Assembly: GCF_964340395.1 (NCBI RefSeq)
Contig: NC_135570.1
Coordinates: forward strand, 8,917,822 to 8,947,821
Direction: 5' to 3'
DNA length: 30,000 nucleotides
From: Glandiceps talaboti
Lineage: Eukaryota; Hemichordata; Enteropneusta; Spengelidae
This document shows positions 11,546-22,688 of this stretch, one piece after another. Each line of letters starts with the position of its first letter. Position 1 is the stretch's first letter. Made by a program: the position numbers and the translations under genes. Below the pieces are notes generated by a model, which searched no databases, was not told the DNA's origin, and saw nothing but the letters and a program-made list of their open reading frames with translations.

Positions 11546-12899
11546 ATGTTTTGATTCATCACGAGTATCTGTCCACCACTGGAGCACATGGAGCATTTCG
11601 TGACTATTTACAACGATCACTCACAAGTATGGTACTCGACAAAGCGAAACATTAAACTATACCAAGAATTAGACACAACGCAGATCAATTCAAAATAGAA
11701 GTACCACTGCCACAAGTGTCTTGAATAGTATTCCCGAAGGCATTTAGGAATACAATATGTAGAAACCATTTAAGCAGCTATACATATATCATATTCAGTT
11801 CAGTGATTAACCTATCTTGTCATATCTTTCTGCAATTCAACTCTTATCAGTCTATCAGTCATACTTTCTCGTCGTTTTTCACTTTTAATGTGTGTGGTTA
11901 TTGTTCCCTTGTGTATATAGTTTAGTGATAACATTTTTTGTGATGGATGGGGATGGAGGGAGGGAGGGGTGGTGGATGGGAGGGAGATAGATGGATGGAT
12001 GGATCGACCTAACACCAATGTTATCTGAAGACAAATCAGCATACTACACTAATGCCTTATTGATGCATCTTTGATGTACCACAAGTGTGATCCGAGATAA
12101 ACATTTGGAACAAATATATATTGCTAATGACGTTATCAATTTAACACCAATATTGTCCAACAGTATGACGTCATTCTAACATCATTGTTGTCGTTGCTAA
12201 CTATTGAAATTGAAAATGTTATGAGAACAGTTTGAACAGTTGTGTGAGAATAGTTCATTATCACTGCCCCCATTCCAACACCCTTATTAACTGTAATAAA
12301 ACAGTTCCACAATATCAAAATATTTTATGCCTTGGAAAACGAACATCAAGCCTCCAGAATAGACCTTAAATCTTCCGAAATAAAGACTATGGCAAGTTTT
12401 AATTTCAACTATAATTTCCAAAACCGTCAACTTGATGGATACAAGATACTGTCTATAATCTATGGACTACTTTATGACTGATTTATGACAAATAAAACGG
12501 CTCGTTCACAGCCTATGCCTACATCAAATAAAGTAGGTGATAACATCCTATCTTAAAAGGAAAAATAAGTGGTAAACACCTGATATAAAAACCGTGTAAA
12601 ACGGAAAACTAGAAGGGGTAGAAAAAGATATTTATTACTACATTAAGATACACTGCCTAGGAGGTGGCGAAAGAGTCATCAGTTGAGAGGATGGGGAGTA
12701 CATATACGACGGAAGCTTTAGTTAGACATGCATCTGTTCCATAAACCCTCTATTGTCCCTGAGCAGTGTCGTGATCTCTAAAACTTTTACATCAAAAATA
12801 ATTTTCGCTTAAGGTCAAATAGAGCTATAGCAGAGTGGACGTCATTCACAATACATATAACGCATTGAATGAACTCGATGACTATTCTTTGAAGTAGTG
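11546..12899. other. No gene; contains a G-rich GGAT/GGGA patch
   Basis: Mostly unremarkable AT-rich DNA. At 11943-12004 there is a purine-rich, G-rich patch of GGAT and GGGA repeats ending in (GATG)n, which could favour G-quadruplex or triplex structure on the plus strand. No coding region was recognised. Confidence 0.6.
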
Positions 12900-12939
12900 A
12901 GTTTTGTCTACTTCATCCGCTACATGAAGAGTGTCGTTC

Positions 12940-13068
12940 AGTTTGACTCTACCGAACACCGCAGGTTTTCCCCGGGTACTCCGGTTTCCTCCTGCATTAA
13001 CACTGAACTTTCCACCTGTTATTGGGCAATGCCTGTTGGATGGTAAATAAATAAATAAAAATAAAAGA
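12940..13068 (+). mobile_element. SINE-like interspersed repeat, plus orientation
   Basis: The core GGGTACTCCGGTTTCCTCC followed by TGCATTAACACTGAA is repeated, in reverse orientation and diverged, inside both duplicated segments (near 15.98 and 22.76 kb). The element ends with GCCTGTTGGATGG and an AAAT-rich tail (AAATAAATAAATAAAAATAA) at about 13044-13065. Reuse at a second, unrelated site with a similar tail supports a dispersed SINE or LINE-tail family. The 5' limit is not clear, and no RNA polymerase III A/B boxes could be assigned with confidence. Confidence 0.65.
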
Positions 13069-13322
13069 GTACATACTGAACTCACCACGTCATTATAAAA
13101 TGTCGTACCACAATTACCAAACAAACAAACAATAGGCTTGACGAATAATACGTCATAGTATTTGTTCTCTCGGGGAACTTAATCGCTGCCTCGGCATTAT
13201 TTGGGCAAGGATTGACAAAATGCGAAGCGCCCAACTCTGTTTACTTCCTATAATGCCTCACTTTATTCTCCAGCAGGTCACTTCTGAACCAGGTTTGTCA
13301 ATTGTCATAGCTCTACTTTAGA

Positions 13323-13660
13323 GATGCCTCGTGATGCAAGGCTGGTAGATGAAGCTTTCTGTGTTTCCTGGGAAGTAGGAATGAAGCTTGTAGTCCCCTC
13401 TAAGCTGTAGCTTAGATTAGCATGGTGGGGGGGGGGGACTAGTGGAGGGGTAAACAAAGGGTAAGGTTAGTAGGATTAATAAATACATCATTAACATAAA
13501 CTTGGATAGTGTTTGATTTATATACATGTTACTATTCGTGGAACTTTGGACTATGGACTGTTGAACATTTGATTTTTTTTTTACCTTTGATCGGCTCATA
13601 GGCTTTTAGCCTTCAAAGCTGTACATAATATGATATGATATGATGATATGATAATATAGC
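13323..13660 (+). mobile_element. Probable LINE 3' fragment in segment A
   Basis: A short open tail encodes MPRDARLVDEAFC and ends at a stop conserved in segment B. It is followed by a non-coding stretch with a G-run (about 13426-13437), a T-run, a GGCTTTTAGCC stem-loop (about 13599-13609) and an ATATG/ATGATATG simple tail (13628-13655). Stem-loop plus pentamer tail is the form of an L2/CR1-like 3' end, and the pentamer is the same as in the LINE tail at 9769. Orientation and family are inferred. The left edge coincides with the duplication breakpoint, so the 5' end of the insertion is unknown. Confidence 0.4.
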
Positions 13661-13972
13661 GGAGAGAAAAATGTGAGTTCAGAAGGCGACTTAAAAGAAT
13701 TTGAGGATGAGAATGGGGTTGAAATGAAAATTAAGAAATCAGTGTTCTTAAAAGTTTATTTATTTGAGCAGACATATGACGTGTCACTCTAATATGGATT
13801 TAAATTCACGTGATATTTTCCACAAAACTAACGAAACCATGAAAAGATCATTTTATAGGGGCTTTCTGACTTTCATTTCGACGAAGTCATTCGTAATGCC
13901 AAACGTACAAATGAACATTGTGCTGTCTTACATGTGATGAAAATAACTGTAATTACATGTACAATCCTGAAT

Positions 13973-14287
13973 ACATGACATTCACAAGCCATTAACGGTC
14001 CAAGTGCAACAAACCCGCGGGCTTGCCTGACGAAAACGGGTGTCATAAAAGTTGTTTGAATCTCTAAAGCTGTTTGTAGTGTTACTTATAATAGCCTAAT
14101 AAATGATAACAACTGATATAAGACGGAGATAAGGTTTGCCTCAATTGACCCACTCCTTAGAAATGATCTTATGCTGTGAACTACACTGTTTACTTGTGTT
14201 ATGTAAGAGCCCATCATCACATGTGTAAATATTGGTACTCTTTGATAACAAGTGGACTTGCTTCTTTAATGGCTTGTCCCAGTAATG
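13973..14287. other. 315-bp block present in segment A only
   Basis: Segment B joins CCTGAAT directly to AAAACATTTTTTCC at 21167/21168, whereas A has 315 bp between the same anchors. No terminal inverted repeat, poly(A) or clear target-site duplication flanks the block, so a deletion in B is as likely as an insertion in A. No coding region was recognised. Confidence 0.85.
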
Positions 14288-14610
14288 AAAACATTTTTTC
14301 CTTTGGTTGATTCAACGCGCCCTTTCAATTTCATTCACGGTTGACTACATTGAATGTGTGGCAGGGAAAAACGCTCAGCCGAAAGGCGTTCATTAATTAC
14401 AACAAAGGCTATAGCCTTTTCATGCAAACCTAACATTGAAAGAACAGAGAAGTAAAGAGCCATTTTCCGTTATCATTAAGGTGACCACCACTCGCTGTTG
14501 CTAATCAGTACGCGGTTATAGTATTGCAGCTCCGGATCGGAGCGAGGCGACGACTTTAGTTTTAGATAAAACGTAGCAAAAAAGGCACGAACGACTGTCA
14601 ACAGTCTAAT

Positions 14611-14654
14611 ACATACATACATACATACATACATACATACATACATACATACAT

Positions 14655-14693
<39 letters not shown>

Positions 14694-14725
14694 CTCACAC
14701 ACTCACTCACTCACTCACTCACTCA
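14611..14725. repeat. (CATA)n-(CA)n-(CACT)n compound microsatellite, segment A
   Basis: Three simple repeats follow one another: CATA tetranucleotides to about 14671, CA to about 14692, then ACTC/CACT to about 14725. The order is conserved in segment B, but the lengths and interruptions differ. Confidence 0.96.
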
Positions 14726-14869
14726 GCCAATACCCACTAAACCATCGAAACATAATTTTAAGAGTGGTTGCGTCACTTGAAATGGAAGAACATTTAAATA
14801 TTTCAACAAAACTTGAAATGACACGAACTTATCAACCGTCCAAATTAATCGCGTATGACTATTTAAAAC

Positions 14870-14982
<113 letters not shown>

Positions 14983-15429
14983 TGATATCAATGTTGCCAT
15001 TGGAAGCTTGAAGGACACGAATTGAGTTCACATAAAGAAACGGTTGAGACCGTTTTTCCTACAATTAGATTCACAAAGCTCAATATCACTATGTGCATGT
15101 TCATGGTATAGTAGATGGTGTATAGCTACCGCTGTAAGTCTCAATAAGTTTTGCATTACGAATTTATGAGGAGAATGCACATTGATTGAAAGCTATCTGC
15201 AAAAATATGGTTATAACTGAACAGATTACTTTCTTTTTCAAGGTTGTTAAATTTCCCGCAGAAAAAAAGTATTTCATATAGACGATGTTCAATAAGGAAA
15301 ACTAAAACTTTAAATTGTAATATTGGGGTCATTTCTTTAAATATGACCGCCCATCATTAAATTTATTTATAAGTAGCCCTGTTGAGATAAAATCAGTTAC
15401 ATCATTATAAATCGTTAAGCGAAAGTCTA

Positions 15430-15686
<257 letters not shown>

Positions 15687-15924
15687 TTGTGTGATTAATG
15701 TCACAATTCTCAAATATAAATAGTAAAAATCTACAATTCCCCTTTCCAATCTGATATTGTATGCAAAACCATATTCTTGAAAGGGTTAATATTAAGGTTG
15801 CAAGGTTTTATGAATGATAGCCTCAGAGCACTATTAATATGTCTATCTCCTTTTTTATTTACATGTCATGGATTACAAGCAGACTTTAACATTGTTACCA
15901 TGGTGACAATTAGGATTACGAACA

Positions 15925-16025
15925 CTTTTATTTTTTATTGGATAACCAACGGGAGCTACTCCCATTTATAGGCTCCTTTGGTTCAGGGTTAGGAAAATGG
16001 AGTACCCTGGGAAAACTTGCGTTGC
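15925..16025 (-). mobile_element. SINE-like repeat, minus orientation, segment A
   Basis: The reverse complement reads GCAAGTTTTCCCAGGGTACTCC, then TTTTCC, then CTAACCCTGAACC, and ends in GTTGGTTATCCAATAAAAAA. This parallels the element near 12.96-13.07 kb, including the GTTGG motif before an A-rich tail. Relative to segment B, 8 bp (TGCAGGAG) are missing in the core, bounded by a 2-bp AG microhomology. Confidence 0.55.
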
Positions 16026-16176
16026 TTTAATTATACATATATGGATATACTGAGAGTGATCCGACAATGCTAGTCAATCCCAGCAACCGCATTATCTTGA
16101 CGTTTTGTAAAGAAAAAAGTAATGAATAATAAATGCATAGGCGATTATAAAACTTTCCAATTTCATTTCTTTCCAG

Positions 16177-16301
16177 TTCCACAACTGGGTGAAAGAGCAT
16201 TAAACCATAAAAAAGTCATTGATTTTCATCCGGGCAAATTCTTGACGTCACAATTCCTAATACCCTTTCCATGTCCAAAGGAGCAAATTGATATATGCAA
16301 G
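16177..16301 (+). other. Exon-like stretch of 125 nt in segment A
   Basis: A pyrimidine-rich acceptor (TTTCATTTCTTTCCAG) precedes an open stretch that reads PQLGERALNHKKVIDFHPGK in the middle and ends at CAAG followed by GTTAGT, a fair donor. One frame is open across the whole piece. The counterpart in segment B (22949-23073) has a single substitution, which changes Pro to Leu. The protein is not recognised. A chance open frame with fortuitous splice-like edges is quite possible. Confidence 0.2.
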
Positions 16302-17209
16302 GTTAGTTTGAGCTCTCAAAAACACAATGTGGCTGCTGCATGTCGTGCACCGAATATTAAACTAAAGTCTTAAAAGTCATCTAACTAATTGTCATTTTAC
16401 CTTACGGAAGGTTTTATATTGGGGATGAAAAGTATATACGTCAACAAACCGACACATTCGAGCTCAAACCCCTTGCAAGTTTCATGACATGAACAACATG
16501 TCGTGTTCTCAGGTTACCAAAGAGACAACAGCGCAACTGAAAAGTATCGCCCAACATGTCGGTTTTGGTATATGGCGATTTTATAGCAATCTGACACTAC
16601 ACATATGGTTGTGACAAAAGTTTAAATTAATTACAGTAATTCCATGACTCTTACAATAATCGTTTAAACCTGCCAAGTAACGTATTCGATTCCAAATAAA
16701 AGTTTAAATAGATGCCGTTTGTTTCTTTCTCGACCATTCCAGCCTCTTCACCACGATGAGAGATCGATCACTTTACGACGGTAGACACAAATATAAAGAA
16801 CTTTGGTTCAAACGGGTCTTTTCAAACAGCTCAGATTTACCACAATATGTGATCGGAAATCCTACCAGATCCTAACACTAAAATATTTCCTGTTATACAA
16901 TATAAAATCTAGTATGCATCAATAATTTGTGTAACTTTAGTGAAACCTTAACAAACATTGCTTTCTACTAGGAAGTCATTTAGTTATCATTATTTAATGT
17001 CTTCTTACCCACATTGTCAGATTTCATGTCACCTTAATAATTGATTTCATTTCATGAGGACATGTAAATTGTATTTTGTTTTTAATTTGTACAAATCATG
17101 AATATTCTGATTCAACAGAAATCAAAATGGTCGTAATATCAGTGTATATAGACAGATTTCGATTGTTGAGGCACATATATTGATACTAAGCCTTACGTAT
17201 AAAGTATAG
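16302..17209. other. Duplicated DNA without recognised features
   Basis: This part of segment A is matched by 23074-23210 and 24537-25309 in segment B, and partly again, inverted, in the right palindrome arm. No gene, RNA or repeat family was recognised. Confidence 0.6.
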
Positions 17210-17215
17210 GGGTGC

Positions 17216-17341
17216 TGGTCTTTTCGGGACCTGACCGATTTGGCCTGGTCGATTCGGTACCACTTCTTTGTTACCCTGGACGATTCGGGACCAGTACCCT
17301 GGTCGTTTCGGGACCACTACCCTGGTCGTAAAAGTACCACT
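17216..17341. repeat. Degenerate tandem repeat of about 23 bp with GGTCG...GGTACC motif, segment A
   Basis: Four to five diverged units based on CCTGGTCGTTTCGGGACCAC occur in tandem. A further unit lies in inverted orientation at about 17462-17500. On the minus strand the units spell a repeated VPKRPG peptide, but the frame is short and shifts between copies. Each unit has GGTC and GACC or TACC near its ends, so single units are partly self-complementary. Confidence 0.8.
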
Positions 17342-17787
17342 ACAAACTTCATTAGAGTTTGATTTTTTTATGTTTTTTCGTTTCACACTCTGAGGTTGTT
17401 GCTAGACTTCAGTTTGTAGTAGTAGTAGTGCCGAATCGTAGCGTTGCGTTGTCAAGTACGGGGATCGTGGTACCCAATCGACCAGGGTAACGATCGTAGT
17501 TTTCGCTGCATAGATCATGTGAAAAATACAAAACTGAACACAACTAAACTGTTCTAAGTAGAAACTTGGTTGTGCTTTAGAATAATGAACGAAAAACAAC
17601 CTAATCACCAACTCCCAAATTATGGTATAATTTTGCATTGTCACATAAATAGTAAAAAATACGGTCAATTTAAAAATGGACAATTATTTTTTCGCGTGTG
17701 TACTTTTTTTCTGTGTGTATTCAGCAGTGACAACTCCAAACATGACATGGCACGAAAGTGCTTTTGAAAAAAATATATGTGTTTTAA

Positions 17788-18127
17788 TAAATCAGATTAC
17801 AAACAACACAACCATTGAAGTGTCCGTTGTTTGATGTAAATTAAAGAAAGTTTTCATCACGGGTGTCATGATGTTGGTTAAAACACACAAACTGGTGCTA
17901 AAGCAGCTGTCCAAGGAAAACAAGGATAGCAACAACACTAACAGTCACGGCAAGAGTATTAACAACTGTCATAACAACAGCTTTAGTCCTATTATCTTTC
18001 TCCTAGCCTCATCTCTATCGTCATCCCATCATATCATTACTGTTGTCATATTCATCACCCCTCCCCCTCTTCTTGTCTTTCTGTTACTCCTTTGTCTCCC
18101 CTCAATTTTTCCATCGTTATCAACTCT
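17788..18127. other. Start of the single-copy spacer between segments A and B
   Basis: Homology to segment B ends at AATAAATCA (about 17787). The following DNA is AT-rich, then becomes C/T-rich toward the CAT repeat. The plus-strand open frame beginning near 17868 is low-complexity Ser/Asn/His sequence running into the microsatellite and is not considered a gene. Confidence 0.6.
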
Positions 18128-18204
18128 TCATCGTGATGATGATGATAATCATCATCATCGTCGTTGTCGTCGTCGTCATCATCATCATCGTCATCATCAT
18201 CACC

Positions 18205-18259
<55 letters not shown>

Positions 18260-18262
18260 CCA
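18128..18262. repeat. (CAT)n/(CGT)n microsatellite
   Basis: A trinucleotide array of about 130 bp, mainly ATC/CAT with GTC/CGT and ACC variants and a short inverted GAT start (GATGATGATGATAATCATCATC), which can fold on itself. Poly-His, poly-Ile and poly-Met frames come from the repeat. Confidence 0.96.
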
Positions 18263-18417
18263 GTCGCATTGGGGAGAGAGAGAGCGAAAATGGCATTAAC
18301 AAATTTATAGTAATTTTAAAATAAATTAATATGACTGAAAGAAGAAACATTTTCTGATAATTAAATAACTATGAAAGCCAATAAGGGACATTTTGTAAAA
18401 TAAAAAATAAAACATAA

Positions 18418-18564
18418 TCTCTTGAGCACGACATAATATCTTGTGCGCACAACTTACTATCTTGTGAGCACGACATAGTATTTTGTGAGCACGACATACT
18501 ATCTTGTGAGCACCAGATGCTATCCTGTGAGCACCAGATGCTATCTCGTGCGCACGACATAATT
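18418..18564. repeat. Seven-unit 21-bp tandem repeat with palindromic core
   Basis: Seven consecutive units, each 21 bp, share the core TTGTGAGCACGACATA with variants. The centre, GTGAGCAC or GTGCGCAC, is a near-perfect or perfect palindrome. Units five and six are nearly identical (GAGCACCAGATGCTATC), showing local homogenisation. The period is a multiple of three, so the minus strand gives a seven-residue repeat (around CRAHKI). No start, domain or codon context supports a real protein. There are no spacers, so it is not a CRISPR-like array. Confidence 0.93.
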
Positions 18565-19664
18565 TTTGGAACACTTTAACACATCCTAAGGAGTCCTAAT
18601 TTCTGAATGGACAATACCTTGCATTCAATGGCCACATAGTTAATCAATTCAAGTGAATGACTACTCAATCATCGAATGTCCAACTGCTCACTCTATTGCC
18701 ATTTGTCATTTCGCTAACATCTTAGCTTGTGACTGAAAACAGTAATACAATAGTGATACTGTGAACCCTGAGATTATTCGCGCATTTTGAATTTCGCGCA
18801 ATTTCGTGCTTGATCGTGAACACGAAATTAAAAAAACTGCATGGATGTATTTTATTTTGAGACGTAAGTCAGCCTTATGACATCATTTTCATACGATGTT
18901 ATTACTGTTACTATGAATATTGTTAGTATCTCACGTAAATTCATCTCAGTGAAAACTTGTCGCCAACAGTTTCGTCAAATCAATCGTTTTGTAGCCAACT
19001 CGAGTTTCTATTCTATTCACATTTGTCGACTTGGCGAATGGGTAGCTGTAGCCCTGTTTTGAACTGCATTCCAGAAAGACACAAAACAGAGCCACTGACA
19101 TGATTTGATTATCGTTTCCCCAAACGTGTGACTGTAGCACATTGACGCCTGTTTGTTGACGGCTCCTGCTTTGCGAGTGAGCTTTGACTGCTTCCAAACT
19201 TTCGTATTTTTTGATCTGGTAACTTGTTTACTTAATTGTACTATAATTAGCACCAACAATACATTTGTCACAAATCACCACTGTTACAGTGTGTTAAATT
19301 CGCAGTTGTAACAATAGAGGACTGCAATTGACGGATGCCCACAAAGCCATACTGCCCATCAATCAGTGTCAAATTCCATTTGTTCGCAACTCATTATTAA
19401 TGTTCATAAAAAACACTGACTGCCTCGCACTAAAATTAAACTGCGCATAACCACCTTGATCTCCCTGAGCGTTAATTTCCCGGTTCATAGTATTATAAGC
19501 TAGCCTAGCAAATGCAAAGTTCGTATTAGAATACTTTTTATGACTAGCCCACATTAAGACCCTGTATGTATGAATACTGATGTGCTTGAACACATGTGGT
19601 GTCTGGTTAACGTTGTATTGTTTAGTGCTTATCGTTTACATTTGCAAAGGAGGTGCGAAATTGT
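18565..19664. other. No gene recognised
   Basis: Single-copy AT-rich DNA between the 21-bp repeat and the Tx1-like fragment. Several overlapping short open frames on both strands at 18.88-19.6 kb have no recognisable motif. Confidence 0.5.
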
Positions 19665-20520
19665 CTTTTTTTGTATTTATAGTAATTTATTGTGTATCTT
19701 TCTTAAATGTACAAATCATAATACTAGTATACTAGTATTTTTTCTGTGTGAATACAACATCAATTATTGCACAAATAATAATATAGGAGACCACTTTTCC
19801 AAATGCACTGTCATTTTGTTTTTCTGTTTTGCAATAAAGTTCTCTATCTGATATATCCGTCTTATAAAAGACGCCAATCCTGCAAAACTTGGTTTAGTTC
19901 CGTTCATTTTGCAGTAGTAAGTATGTTTTCTTACCAGCAAACTAATAAAGTTAACTAACAGAGGTTCATCTGGATCTGATATAATCAAACAGAGTTTGCT
20001 TGGTGGTGACCTCAACTCTAGTGAGTCTCCCCAATACAGTAACAAATTCCTCCACAGGGACACTGAAAATTGGCATGCATAGAATAAATGTGCATAGCTT
20101 TCGACTTCGTTCATGCAGAATGTACACAGAGGGGTTGGAAATTTCTGGGGATTTAGTTTGTGGAGTTTCTCATTAGTATATAGAATGTTATGTAGTAATT
20201 TAAATTGAAACTCTCTTGTTTTGCTGTCGATGGTCATCTTCAGCATTAATTTATACATTTTTCCCATTCTAGTGTACCTGAGTTTAGAACTCCTTGCAAC
20301 TTTTCTTGGCTCACCGGTGTGGTAAAGATCCTGTTGTTAAGTTCATTCTTTATAATATGTCTTGAGAGGCCCTGGTGTTCCGTTTATCAGAATGTAAATT
20401 TCGTCTATTCCATTTTCTTTTTGCTTCATGTCACCCGGAATGGCCGATATCAAACCCATCCACTTTAGTTTGTGTAACAAGGAGAATTGTGCCCCTTCAA
20501 TTATTGGCCATGGTTTTGCT
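19665..20520 (-). pseudogene. Tx1/L1-like LINE ORF2 C-terminal fragment, frameshifted
   Basis: Reading the minus strand from 20520, the fragment encodes KPWPIIEG, then LKWMGLISAIPG, a conserved part of the Tx1/L1 ORF2 C-terminal region. The frame shifts near 20352, continues as NELNNRIFTTP to LEWEK, shifts again near 20259 at an A-run, and then runs open for 167 codons to a stop at 19764. That part contains REFQFKLLHNIL and a zinc knuckle of form C-x2-C-x8-H-x4-C (Cys48, Cys51, His60, Cys65 of that frame), followed by a Trp-rich stretch and a terminal IENFIAKQKN...HLEKW motif typical of these proteins. An AATAAA and a short A-run near 19665-19690 mark the likely 3' end. The polymerase and endonuclease domains are absent. 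The two frameshifts make it dead. Its upstream edge coincides with the start of segment B. Confidence 0.85.
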
Positions 20521-20858
20521 GATGCCCCGTGATGCAAGGCTGGTAGATGAAGCTTTCTGTGTTTCCTGGGAAGTAGGAATGAAGCTTGTATTCCCCTCTA
20601 AGCTGTAGCTTATTAGATTAGCATGGGGGGGACTAGTGGAGGGGTAAACAAAGGGTAAGGTTAGTAGGATTAATAAATACATCATTAACATAAACTTGGA
20701 TAGTGTTTGATTTATATACATGTTACTATTCGTGGAACTTTGGACTATGGACTGTTGAACATTTGAATTTTTTTTTTACCTTTGATCGGCTCATAGGCTT
20801 TTAGCCTTCAAAGCTGTACATAATATGATATGATATGATGATATGATAATATAGCGGA
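20521..20858 (+). mobile_element. Probable LINE 3' fragment in segment B
   Basis: Copy of the 13323-13660 fragment, with the same conserved MPRDARLVDEAFC reading tail, the GGCTTTTAGCC stem-loop and the ATATG-type tail. The G-run is shorter here (about 7 against 12). It shares its origin with the segment A copy through the duplication and is not an independent insertion. Confidence 0.4.
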
Positions 20859-21490
20859 GAGAAAAATGTGAGTTCAGAAGGCGACTTAAAAGAATTTGAG
20901 GATGAGAATGGGGTTGAAATGAAAATTAAGAAAACAGTGTTCTTAAAAGTTTATTTATTTGAGCAGACATATGACGTGTCACTCTAATATGGATTTAAAT
21001 TCACGTGATATTTTCCACAAAACTAACGAAACCATGAAAAGATCATTTTATAGGGGCTTTCTGACTTTCATTTCGACGAAGTCATTCGTAATGCCAAACG
21101 TACAAATGAACATTGTGCTGTCTTACATGTGATGAAAATAACTGTAATTACATGTACAATCCTGAATAAAACATTTTTTCCTTTGGTTGATTCAACGCGC
21201 CCTTTCAATTTCATTCACGGTTGACTACATTGAATGTGTGGCAGGGAAAAACGCTCAGCCGAAAGGCGTTCATTAATTACAACAAAGGCTATAGCCTTTT
21301 CATGCAAACCTAACATTGAAAGAACAGAGAAGTAAAGAGCCATTTTCCGTTATTATTAAGGTGACCACCACTCGCTGTTGCTAATCAGTACGCGGTTATA
21401 GTATTGCAGCTCCGGATCGGAGCGAGGCGACGACTTTAGTTTTAGATAAAACGTAGGAAAAAAAGTCACGAACGACTGTCAACAGTCTAA

Positions 21491-21591
21491 TACATACATA
21501 CATACATACATACATACATACATGCATACATACATACATACATACATACATACATACATACATCATGCATGCATCCATCCATCCATCCATC

Positions 21592-21629
<38 letters not shown>

Positions 21630-21672
21630 CTCACTCACTCACTCACTCACTCACTCACTCATTCATTCACTC
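21491..21672. repeat. (CATA)n-(CA)n-(CACT)n compound microsatellite, segment B
   Basis: Same order as in segment A, but longer and interrupted by CATGCATGCATCC and five ATCC units (about 21564-21592). It is followed by CA and then CACT with two CATT variants. Periodic Tyr-Ile-His frames come from the repeat. Confidence 0.96.
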
Positions 21673-21817
21673 AGCCAATACCCACTAAACCATCGAAACA
21701 TGATTTTAAGAGTGGTTGCCTCACTTGAAATGGAAGAACATTTAAATATTTCAACAAAACTTGAAATGACACGAACATATCAACCGTCCAAATTAATCGC
21801 GTATGACTATTTAAAAC

Positions 21818-21932
<115 letters not shown>

Positions 21933-22378
21933 TGATATCAATGTTGCCATTGGAAGCTTGAAGGAGACGAATTGAGTTCACATAAAGAAACGATTGAGAC
22001 CGTTTTTCCTACAATTAGATTCACAAAGCTCAATATCACTATGTGCATGTTCATGGTATAGTAGATGGTGTATAGCTACCGCTGTAAATCTCAATAAGTT
22101 TTGCATTACTAATTTATGAGGAGAATGCACATTGATTGAAAGCTATCAACTAAAATATGGTTATAACTGAACAGATTACTTTCTTTTTCAAGGTTGTTAA
22201 ATTTCCCGCAGAAAAAAATAATTCATATAAACGATGTTCAATAAGGAAAACTAAAACTTTAAATTGTAATATTGGGGTCATTTCTTTTAAATATGACCGC
22301 CCAGCATTAAATTCATTTATAAGTAGCCCTATTGAGATAAAATCAGTTACATCATTATAAATCGTTAAGCGAAAGTCT

Positions 22379-22379
<1 letters not shown>

Positions 22380-22453
<74 letters not shown>
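22380..22453. repeat. (TAG)n microsatellite, segment B
   Basis: A TAG array of about 74 bp ending in TAATAG, without the CAG blocks seen at the same place in segment A. The flanking unique sequence is conserved between the copies. Confidence 0.96.
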
Positions 22454-22688
22454 ATAGATTAATGTCACAATTCTCAAATATAAATAGTAAAAATCTACAA
22501 TTCCCCTTTCCAATCTGATATTGTATGCAAAACCATATTCTTGAAAGGGTTAATATTAAGGTTACAAGGTTTTATGAATGATAGCCTCAGAGCACTATCA
22601 ATATGTCTATCTCCTTTTTTATTTACATGTCATGGATTGCAAGCAGACTTTAACATTGTTACCATGGTGACAATTAGGATTACGAACA

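Noticed and set aside
15777-15971. 64-codon frame conserved between segments A and B
   Set aside because: Conservation is explained by the recent duplication, and its end overlaps the SINE-like element.
18418-18564. CRISPR-like array
   Set aside because: The units are directly adjacent with no spacers, and the DNA is animal nuclear.
18326-18574. Minus-strand frame with a seven-residue repeat (CRAHKI)
   Set aside because: The periodicity follows from the 21-bp unit; no start context, domain or transcript signal supports a protein.
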